Origin: an uncultured Clostridium sp.
GTDB lineage: Bacteria; Bacillota; Clostridia; TANB77; CAG-508
Length of the DNA stretch: 6,659 nt
Assembly: GCA_900554815.1 (NCBI GenBank)
Contig: USIO01000043.1
Span: 1 to 6,659, forward strand
Direction of reading: 5' to 3'
A program made the position numbers and the translations under genes. Shown piece by piece: positions 1 to 5,127 of this stretch. Within the stretch, counting starts at the first letter, position 1. Each line of letters opens with the position of its first letter. The notes beneath the pieces were generated by a model that worked only from the letters and a program-made list of their open reading frames with translations, made no database searches and had not been told where the DNA came from.

Positions 1-8
1 GCTACAAT

Positions 9-1154
9 TTAGAAGTGTATTTTATCTAGTTCATTCATAAATTTAAAATGTATTGTTATTTTTTTATTTTCATGAACTTCTATGTAATTAATTAACTCTG
101 TTATAATGCTTCTATCTAGTTTCGTTATATTTTTGTGTTCTTTAAAATTTTGTATCCATAGGCTGTTTCTATTTATAATTTCTTCCTTTTTTCCTTTTTG
201 TTTGTCTAAATTTATAATAATTTCTTTTATTTTTTCAATATTTTGTTCATATTTTTGTTTATAATTTAAATATTCTTCTTTTGTTATATATTTACTTTTC
301 CAGTCTTCATATAACCCCATTTTTAAATTGTTTAATTTTTCTATCTCTTTTTCTTTAGCCAGTTTAATATTTTCTATATTCTCATTTTCTAATTTTTTAG
401 TGTTTGACTTATTAATTTGCTCTAGTAATTTGTCAGCATCAATCAGTAAATCTATATGTAATTTAATTGTTTCTAGTACTGCCTTTTCTAATTCTTCAAC
501 CTTTAAAGTATGTTTTGTACATAATTTATTTGATTTTTTTCTATATGTACCACATATGTAATATTCATAAACCGTACCACTTTTATTTTTGCAGTATTTT
601 TTATGCATTGCCCTACCACAATCTTTGCACCTTAGTATTCCAGCCCACATACTTAAAGTTCCACTGTCTTGCACTCTAGTGTCTACTTTTCTTAATTTTT
701 GTGCTTTTTCAAATAATTCTTTATCTATAATGGGCTCATGCATGTTTTCTACTGTAACCCATTCTTCTTCTGATACTTGTTCTATTTTATGAATTTTATA
801 GCTTTTTACTCTTCTTTTACCTTGTGTAATATTTCCTATGTAAATATCATTTTTTAATATATTTCTAACTGTAGATGGGCACCATGAATAATCTTTATTC
901 ATAACTTTAGCATTATTATAGTTCTGATTCAATTTTTTATTTTTATATCCTGTTGGATTTAAAACTCCCATATTATTTAGCCTATGGCATATGCTTAAAT
1001 TTCCTAAGCCTTCGTTTACTTTCCATTCAAAAATATTTTTTACTATTTCGGCTGATTCTTTGTCTATGATTAATTTATGATTATTTTCTGGGCTTTTTAT
1101 ATATCCATAAGATGGAAATGCCCCTACAAATTCTCCGTTTCTTTTTTCTACCAT
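9..1154 (-). CDS. Large serine recombinase, C-terminal part (frameshifted from N-terminal part)
   Basis: This open frame holds the DNA-binding and regulatory half of a large serine recombinase, the enzyme class that integrates or excises mobile elements through a 5'-phosphoserine intermediate. Residues 5-110 match the 'recombinase' domain: NGEFVGAFPSYGYIKSPEN, then a repeat-like helical region ending at VRNILKNDIYIGN. Residues 176-212 form a zinc ribbon with C176, C179, C201 and C212. Residues about 255-325 are very rich in K, E, I and L and should form the coiled coil that controls synapsis and directionality in this family. The ATG at 1154 has no Shine-Dalgarno before it and lies inside the upstream catalytic frame, so it is very unlikely to be a true start. 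This is the continuation of the gene starting at 1671, displaced by one base. The fused product would be about 553 residues, normal for clostridial recombinases of this type. As written it lacks the catalytic domain and would be inactive alone. Domain assignment is firm; whether the break exists in the cell is not. Confidence 0.88.
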   Translation of the reverse strand: MVEKRNGEFVGAFPSYGYIKSPENNHKLIIDKESAEIVKNIFEWKVNEGLGNLSICHRLNNMGVLNPTGYKNKKLNQNYNNAKVMNKDYSWCPSTVRNILKNDIYIGNITQGKRRVKSYKIHKIEQVSEEEWVTVENMHEPIIDKELFEKAQKLRKVDTRVQDSGTLSMWAGILRCKDCGRAMHKKYCKNKSGTVYEYYICGTYRKKSNKLCTKHTLKVEELEKAVLETIKLHIDLLIDADKLLEQINKSNTKKLENENIENIKLAKEKEIEKLNNLKMGLYEDWKSKYITKEEYLNYKQKYEQNIEKIKEIIINLDKQKGKKEEIINRNSLWIQNFKEHKNITKLDRSIITELINYIEVHENKKITIHFKFMNELDKIHF

Positions 1155-1671
1155 TTAGTGCTGTTCTTATTTTAATTGATGTATCTTTTGCATATTCGTC
1201 ATTTATTAAGTTTTTAAATGGAATTAATATTGTATTTGTGCTGTTTGGATTTTTAAAACTGTCCACACTATCATTTATAGAAATAAATCTTATATTAAAT
1301 AATGGGAATATTTGCTCTATATAATTTCCAACTTCTATATAGTTCCTTCCAAGTCTAGATAAATCTTTAACTAAAACACAATTAATATTTCCTTTTTTTA
1401 TATCTTCTAATAGCCTTTGGAATCCTGGTCTGTCAAAGTCTGTTCCTGTGTAGCCATCATCTACATAATTATCATAAACAATCAAATCATTATGTTCTTC
1501 AATAAATTCATTTAGTAGCGCCTTTTGGCTTGTAATGCTATTGCTTTCGGTCTTTTCTATTCCGTTATCTTCGTCTTCTTGTGATAGCCTTATATATAGT
1601 GCAACAGACCATATTTTTGTTTTATTCAAATTTGGATTTTCTGGAAAATATTTTGATTTTCTTCCAACCAA
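1081..1671 (-). CDS. Large serine recombinase, N-terminal catalytic part (frameshifted)
   Basis: This frame holds the resolvase/invertase catalytic domain of a large serine recombinase. ALYIRLSQED (residues 24-33) carries the nucleophile Ser30. DDGYTGTDFDRPGFQRLLEDI (71-91) and VKDLSRLGRNYIEVG (101-115) are family signatures, the latter with R106 and R109 of the active site. NLINDEYAKDTSIKIRTAL (154-172) is the end of the catalytic domain leading into the long helix. From about residue 177 the frame reads basic, unrelated sequence and stops at 1081, while the true continuation lies in the +1 frame (9-1154). The start is TTG, preceded by TGGAGGT with a good spacing, and no in-frame ATG competes. 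It is the second gene of a small module after a 53-residue ORF. Such recombinases usually sit at an end of the element they move, so an integrated element probably lies nearby, but no attachment site could be identified. Alone this truncated protein could not bind its sites properly. Confidence 0.88.
   Translation of the reverse strand: MVGRKSKYFPENPNLNKTKIWSVALYIRLSQEDEDNGIEKTESNSITSQKALLNEFIEEHNDLIVYDNYVDDGYTGTDFDRPGFQRLLEDIKKGNINCVLVKDLSRLGRNYIEVGNYIEQIFPLFNIRFISINDSVDSFKNPNSTNTILIPFKNLINDEYAKDTSIKIRTALNGRKKKRRICRGISILWIYKKPRK
1142..1147 (-). other. Frameshift point in A6 run of the recombinase gene
   Basis: On the coding strand the codons AGA AAA AAG contain six consecutive A residues. 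Deleting one A joins ...TALNGRK directly to RNGEFVGAFPSYGY, which is the expected family sequence across this boundary. The shift needed is therefore +1 by the ribosome, or one A fewer in the transcript or genome. The heptamer A AAA AAG resembles a classical -1 slippery site, but a -1 slip leads into the wrong frame, so ordinary -1 programmed frameshifting does not explain it. Homopolymer indel, by mutation or sequencing error, is the simplest reading. Confidence 0.8.
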
Positions 1672-1678
1672 TACTTTA

Positions 1679-1684
1679 CCTCCA
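1679..1684 (-). promoter_or_regulatory. Ribosome binding site setting the TTG start of the recombinase
   Basis: The minus strand reads TGGAGG, followed by TAAAGTA and then TTG at 1671. This near-perfect Shine-Dalgarno at 7 nt spacing supports the TTG start. The only upstream ATG (around 1687) is in another frame. Confidence 0.75.
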
Positions 1685-1717
1685 TTTTTTATAATGTATT
1701 GTGTATCCTAGGGAACA

Positions 1718-1879
1718 TCATCCCATTTTGTATTTTTGTTCTAAAATATTTAACAAGCACTCATCAATTTTTTTATTGCTTTTATCATAAATCATTTCTA
1801 CATTTAAATTTTCAACCTTTATCTCATATATTTTTTCTTCATTTGATAGGTGCTTTGTAATTTTAGTCTTTCTATCCAA
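1718..1879 (-). CDS. Small 53-residue protein upstream of the serine recombinase
   Basis: This short frame reads MDRKTKITKHLSNEEKIYEI and ends ...CLLNILEQKYKMG. The start is TTG, with AAAGG 9 nt upstream; no in-frame ATG gives a sensible length. The protein is highly charged, with a probable beta-strand segment (KIYEIKVENLNVEMIY, residues 16-31) followed by an amphipathic helix (KKIDECLLNILEQKY, 36-50). It has no signal peptide or membrane segment. The stop is 46 nt before the recombinase start, so the two are probably co-transcribed. Short ORFs preceding transposon recombinases are known in clostridia (for example TnpW-type proteins). The layout, a YxIxV strand then a K-I-rich helix, is loosely reminiscent of TnpW, but this is inference from shape and position only. 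It could be a recombination accessory factor, a leader peptide or a non-coding frame. Coding is supported by the start signals, length, and natural amino-acid composition. Confidence 0.5.
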   Translation of the reverse strand: MDRKTKITKHLSNEEKIYEIKVENLNVEMIYDKSNKKIDECLLNILEQKYKMG

Positions 1880-1956
1880 ATCAATTATCCTTTCAGATTT
1901 TCTCTTTCAAGTTTATTAAGTAAAAAAATTTTTATTACTAATTTACCACTATATGA

Positions 1957-1985
1957 GTTCTAAAATAGTACTAAAAAGTAGTCAA
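1957..1985 (-). promoter_or_regulatory. Probable sigma-A-type promoter of the small ORF / recombinase module
   Basis: The minus strand shows TTGACT (1985-1980), a 17-bp spacer and TAGAAC (1962-1957). The -35 is five of six to consensus and the -10 is four of six with ideal spacing. The spacer contains the 8-bp palindrome TAGTACTA (1966-1973), which could be an operator. Transcription would start about 70 nt before the 53-residue ORF. It lies after the terminator of the upstream glycosyltransferase operon, which fits an independent transcription unit. Confidence 0.5.
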
Positions 1986-2004
1986 GTTGAAAATTCATCT
2001 ATTA

Positions 2005-2092
2005 TATATGCCACAAAAGTTTTTTAAACTTTTTTCATAATGTATATGCCATCTAAAAATTAAAATGGTATAGGTTGTAAAATAATGGCATA
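2005..2092. repeat. Small direct and inverted repeats in the intergenic region
   Basis: Plus-strand TATATGCCA occurs at 2005-2013 and again at 2043-2051, 38 bp apart. TATGCCAT (2045-2052) has a perfect inverted copy ATGGCATA at 2085-2092. Between the direct copies lies a dyad, AAAAGTTT-TTT-AAACTTTT. These lie upstream of the -35 of the recombinase module, so they may be regulator or recombinase binding sites. In such AT-rich DNA the AT-only dyad can be chance; the GC-containing TGCCA copies are less likely to be. No other gene is evident between 1880 and 2157. Confidence 0.4.
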
Positions 2093-2130
2093 AAAAAAAC
2101 TAGAAATTAGTTTTACTAAGTTCTAGTTTT
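2092..2130 (-). terminator. Rho-independent terminator after the GT4 gene
   Basis: The arms AAAACTAGAA (2096-2105) and TTCTAGTTTT (2121-2130) are perfectly complementary. An inner stem TTAG/CTAA (2107-2110 with 2116-2119) sits beyond one A-G mismatch and closes a 5-nt loop. On the minus strand the hairpin runs straight into eight T residues (A-run 2092-2099). It starts 28 nt after the GT4 stop. A T-rich stretch also follows on the plus strand, so weak bidirectional function is possible, but no plus-strand gene needs it. Confidence 0.85.
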
Positions 2131-2157
2131 GGTTTTATTTTTGTTAACTCATACTGC

Positions 2158-3351
2158 TTAAATAAAGTTATTGTTTTTATAAAGCTCATCTATTATTTTT
2201 ACAAAATTTTTGTAAAAATTTTGTGCTGAAAATTTTTCAGCTAATTCTTTTCCTTTAATCCCCATATTTGTTCTTTTATTTTTATCTGTTATGAGTAAGT
2301 CTAGAGATTTTGCCATATTTTCAATTAAGAATTCATCCTTTTCTAATATAATTGCATTTTCTTTACTTACGATTTCTGGTATTCCTCCAGACCTAGTAAC
2401 TATTAAAGGCAATCCAGATACCATTGCTTCAACAACAACCATTCCAAAAGCTTCTTCTGCAATTGTTGGAACAACAGCAATATCTGCTATATTGTGTATT
2501 TTATATAAATCGTCATTAGGTACAAATGATGTAAAAACAATTTTATCTTTTATATCTTGTGATATTCTTATTAATTCTTTGTCAAATTCTGTTTGTATTT
2601 TTTTGCCAAATGCGGAATTTCCTACAATTAACAATTTAGCATTATCTATATTTTTTATCATTTTAAAAGCTAAAATTAATTCTTTTATTCCTTTTCCAAT
2701 TACCGTTCTTCCACAAAACATAATGACTTTTTCATTTTCTTTTATATTAAATTTATGTTTTAATTCTTGCTTTTCTTCTATTGATAATTTTCTTTTAAAT
2801 TTTTCTGTTTCAATTCCATTGTATAGGACTTTAACTCTTTGTTTTTCAATAACACCACTTGATAAAAAATAATCTGCTATATAATTGCTTACAGCAATAT
2901 AGTATTGATAAATTTGTTCAAATTCATTATCTCCTATAGTAGCTCCATGTATGTGCATTATGCATTTTTGCTTTGGAAATTTTTTTAGAAGATATTTATA
3001 TGCTTTTTGGTCTCCACCTTCTATAGCAATATAGTCTAAGTCTTCATCTTTTATGTTTTCATATATAGCGTCCATATAAGAATATAATTTTTTATCTTCT
3101 GTTTCAAATGTCAAATCTATATTGTCTGTGTTATCATTATTTTTTATATATATAAACTTAGTATTTTGATATTCTTTACTTTTTTTATATGCTTTTTCAT
3201 CATATATGGATACACATGTAATATTTACTTTATTAAATATTTCGTTCATTTTTATTATGGTTTCTACAAGTGTTTCACATGCTCCTCCGTTAACTGCGGG
3301 AACTGGAAAAACGTTTGGTACTATTAAACATACATTTTTTTTATTATTCAT
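2158..3351 (-). CDS. Family 4 glycosyltransferase (GT-B fold)
   Basis: This is a retaining glycosyltransferase of the GT4/glycogen-synthase-like superfamily, which transfers a sugar from a nucleotide-sugar donor to a growing glycan at the inner face of the membrane. The N-terminal Rossmann domain starts with NVCLIVPNVFPVPAVNGGACETLV (residues 6-29), where N21-G22-G23 is the acceptor-side glycine loop. HIHGA (133-137) and YIAVSNYIADYF (151-162) are typical linker-side motifs. The C-terminal domain has VIMFCGRTVIGKGIKELILAF (209-229), with R215 and K220 contacting the donor phosphates. The E-x7-E motif is EAFGMVVVE (300-308), followed by GLPLIVTRSGGIPEIV (313-328). At 397 residues it is full length, with no signal or membrane segment. 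The ATG overlaps the upstream stop by 8 nt and is preceded by GGAGGG, so it is translationally coupled to the GNAT-GT2 gene. It resembles cell-wall polysaccharide and CotSA-like spore-coat enzymes. The specific sugar and acceptor cannot be told from sequence. Confidence 0.93.
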   Translation of the reverse strand: MNNKKNVCLIVPNVFPVPAVNGGACETLVETIIKMNEIFNKVNITCVSIYDEKAYKKSKEYQNTKFIYIKNNDNTDNIDLTFETEDKKLYSYMDAIYENIKDEDLDYIAIEGGDQKAYKYLLKKFPKQKCIMHIHGATIGDNEFEQIYQYYIAVSNYIADYFLSSGVIEKQRVKVLYNGIETEKFKRKLSIEEKQELKHKFNIKENEKVIMFCGRTVIGKGIKELILAFKMIKNIDNAKLLIVGNSAFGKKIQTEFDKELIRISQDIKDKIVFTSFVPNDDLYKIHNIADIAVVPTIAEEAFGMVVVEAMVSGLPLIVTRSGGIPEIVSKENAIILEKDEFLIENMAKSLDLLITDKNKRTNMGIKGKELAEKFSAQNFYKNFVKIIDELYKNNNFI

Positions 3352-4831
3352 TAATTAATCCCTCCAATTTAGTCCAATATTCTCCTATATTTTTGTTGGT
3401 TTTTTCAATATTCTCATATGCTTCTATAATTATTTTTACAATTCTAGTTTCTCTTTCTTCTATATTATAAAATATAATATCTTTTATATATTTATTGTAA
3501 TTAAAAATAAATTTATTTTTTATTTCTTCAAGCTGTTTTTCTTTTTCTTCATTATCTGATAATAAAACTTTTCCAGATAATTCAATACAATTTTCTAAAT
3601 ATCTTCTTCTACATTTCATTTCTATTTCTGTTTCATTTTTTTCTTTAAAAAATTCTGACGATTGTATATATGCATCTAAATTATCATCAATTCTTTTTTG
3701 TTTTATTTGCCTTCTCATGATGCTATTTTTTGTTTGTATATATCCATGTAATATTTTGTTTGTTGTTATAATCTTTTGGCTGTTATTTAAAATTTTATAT
3801 GTTGTATATTCATCTTCATGCAGTTTTCCAATTGGAAATTGTATATTTTTTAGTACATTGTAGCTAAATAGTTTATTCCATACAACAACTTTTTTTATAT
3901 AAGGGTGTGATCTTGTTCCAAAAAGTTCATGTAATGCTTTTTTATTATCAATTATCTTATTTTCTATTTTTAATTTGTTATTTTCTTTTAATATTAAGTC
4001 TTCTATATTTTCTATGTAGTCCTCATTTACTCTTAAAAAGTCACATTCTGATATGTCTGCACTATATTTTAATATTAAATTATATAAATTCATGTAAAAT
4101 GTTGGATAAATGTAGTCATCTCCGTCTATAAAGCTTATGTACTTACCATTTGCCAATGTTATTCCTGTATTTCTTGCATCAGATAATCCTCCATTTCTTT
4201 TATGAATAACTTCTATTCTTTCATCTAGTTTTGCATATTTATCACATATTTTTCCAGAAGTATCTTTTGAACCATCATCTATTAATAAAATTTGTAGGTT
4301 TTTATAGCTTTGATTAATTATGCTTTTTATGCAGTTATTTAAATATTTTTCTATATTGTATATTGCTACTATAATCGTTATTTTTTCTTCTGATAATATT
4401 TTATAATATGTATATTTATTATTTTCTACCTTTTCTAGTAAAAAATTATTGCTTTTGCAAAAATTTAATATTTTATTAGACTCTTCATAAGAATGTAATT
4501 CTAATCTTTTATATCCCACTTTTTTTGCATATTCAATAAGAGTCTTTAATAATTCTTGCAATATTTTTGGTTCATCATTTTTTGAGTTAACGTAAAAATT
4601 TTTTACATGACCAGATATGTTATCTATTTTTCTTAAACTAATTGTTCCTACTACATTATCCTTGTCATCAATTGCTACATAGCAGCTTTCATTGTTTTTA
4701 ATACTACATTCATTTTCAAAAGTCTTAAACCATTTTTCGCAATCTTTAAGTTCATGTTCCGCAATGCCACATTTTATTAGTAAATTCATTGTCTTTTGTT
4801 TATATTGATTTTTATATTCTAAAATTTTCAT
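3344..4831 (-). CDS. GNAT-like domain fused to family 2 glycosyltransferase
   Basis: This 495-residue protein combines two domains. Residues about 1-147 are GNAT-like: CYVAIDDKDNVVGTISLRKID (50-70), NFYVNSK (78-84), LLKTLIEYAKKVGYKRLELHSYEESNKILNFCKSNNFLLEKV (94-135) follow beta4-alpha3-beta5-alpha4 of the fold. The acetyl-CoA pyrophosphate loop (normally Q/R-x-x-G-x-G/A) is replaced by KNDEPKIL, so activity is uncertain. Residues 151-about 345 are an inverting GT-A glycosyltransferase of family 2: ITIIVAIYNIEKYLNNCIKSI, DDGSKDTS (185-192), the nucleotide-binding NGGLSDARN (213-221), the metal-binding D236-G-D238 in FIDGDDYI, and the catalytic-base region GKLHEDEYTTY (335-345). The charged, helical tail (390-495) resembles EpsH/CpsI-type enzymes. 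The ATG has AAAGGTG five nt upstream. It is the first gene of a two-gene operon. It probably makes a cell-surface glycan, perhaps acetylated, or uses the GNAT fold for binding only. Confidence 0.9.
   Translation of the reverse strand: MKILEYKNQYKQKTMNLLIKCGIAEHELKDCEKWFKTFENECSIKNNESCYVAIDDKDNVVGTISLRKIDNISGHVKNFYVNSKNDEPKILQELLKTLIEYAKKVGYKRLELHSYEESNKILNFCKSNNFLLEKVENNKYTYYKILSEEKITIIVAIYNIEKYLNNCIKSIINQSYKNLQILLIDDGSKDTSGKICDKYAKLDERIEVIHKRNGGLSDARNTGITLANGKYISFIDGDDYIYPTFYMNLYNLILKYSADISECDFLRVNEDYIENIEDLILKENNKLKIENKIIDNKKALHELFGTRSHPYIKKVVVWNKLFSYNVLKNIQFPIGKLHEDEYTTYKILNNSQKIITTNKILHGYIQTKNSIMRRQIKQKRIDDNLDAYIQSSEFFKEKNETEIEMKCRRRYLENCIELSGKVLLSDNEEKEKQLEEIKNKFIFNYNKYIKDIIFYNIEERETRIVKIIIEAYENIEKTNKNIGEYWTKLEGLINE
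3360..3365 (-). promoter_or_regulatory. Ribosome binding site of the GT4 gene inside the upstream CDS
   Basis: The minus strand reads GGAGGG, followed by ATTAATTA and then ATG at 3351. It lies within the last codons of the GNAT-GT2 gene, whose TAA (3346-3344) falls after the GT4 start. This arrangement implies coupled translation and matched dosage of the two glycosyltransferases. Confidence 0.75.
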
Positions 4832-4836
4832 TTTTT

Positions 4837-4844
4837 CACCTTTT
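4837..4844 (-). promoter_or_regulatory. Ribosome binding site of the GNAT-GT2 gene
   Basis: The minus strand reads AAAAGGTG, then AAAAA, then ATG at 4831. This is the only well-placed start in the region and fixes the beginning of the GNAT-like domain. Confidence 0.65.
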
Positions 4845-4885
4845 AAAAAAGCAATTTTTTTGCATTTATTTCAAAGCCTTTATAT

Positions 4886-4914
4886 AAATTATCATTTTTT
4901 TACATTATAGTCAA
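4886..4914 (-). promoter_or_regulatory. Promoter of the glycosyltransferase operon
   Basis: The minus strand shows TTGACT (4914-4909), 17 bp, then TAATTT (4891-4886) with an extended-10 TG at 4894-4893. Spacing is ideal and transcription would start near 4879, leaving a leader of roughly 48 nt. It follows the terminator of the upstream gene, so the two glycosyltransferase genes form their own unit. Confidence 0.65.
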
Positions 4915-4926
4915 GGTTTATAGTTT

Positions 4927-4941
4927 TAGATTCCAAATCTA
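4927..4941. repeat. Inverted repeat just upstream of the operon promoter
   Basis: TAGATT-CCA-AATCTA is a perfect 6-bp dyad with a 3-nt centre, lying 12 bp upstream of the -35 box. The position suits an activator or repressor site, but there is only one copy and no known regulator motif is recognised. Apart from this dyad, the promoter and the terminator hairpin, the 4832-5127 intergenic stretch shows no convincing gene. Confidence 0.35.
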
Positions 4942-5043
4942 GATATATTACTACATTTGCAACAGCTATCATTTTAGTTCCAACATAGTAGTACTTTATT
5001 TGCGGGAGGAAATATTAATGTTAAGTCCCTGCCTTGATACCTC

Positions 5044-5099
5044 AAAAAAACTAGTCAAAGACTTAAGGTTGTACCTTTTTGTATCTTTAACTAGTTTTT
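5044..5099 (-). terminator. Long hairpin with T-tract after the variable-region gene
   Basis: The outer arms AAAAACTAG (5046-5054) and CTAGTTTTT (5091-5099) are perfectly complementary. Inside them AAAGA pairs with TCTTT (5057-5061 with 5084-5088), and AAGGT pairs with ACCTT (5065-5069 with 5073-5077) around a short loop. On the minus strand the structure ends in seven T residues (A-run 5044-5050), which fits a rho-independent terminator for the gene ending at 5128. The outer arms share AAAACTAG with the terminator at 2092-2130. DGR target genes often need a hairpin just after the variable region, so this structure may also serve that role; that is inference. Confidence 0.7.
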
Positions 5100-5127
5100 A
5101 TGGTTTGCATAATGTTTTGAGGATATT

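Noticed and set aside
1136..1148. A AAA AAG heptamer as a classical -1 programmed frameshift signal
   Set aside because: The continuation frame is +1 relative to the catalytic frame. A -1 slip would enter the third, non-coding frame, so this mechanism does not rejoin the gene.
1704..1725. Short dyad GGGA...TCCC plus CCTAGG near the recombinase start, as a possible attachment core
   Set aside because: The dyad is only 4 bp, there is no second copy in the window and no empty site for comparison, so it does not support an att site.
1885..1950. Open frame reading GKLVIKIFLLNKLERENLKG upstream of the small ORF
   Set aside because: It has no start codon, is closed by a TAG shortly upstream and lies between the proposed promoter and the small ORF. 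It may be a remnant but cannot be supported as a gene.
2291..2872. Long plus-strand open frame of 193 codons
   Set aside because: It is antisense to the well-supported GT4 gene, has no recognisable motif or ribosome binding site, and arises from the AT-rich codon use of the opposite strand.
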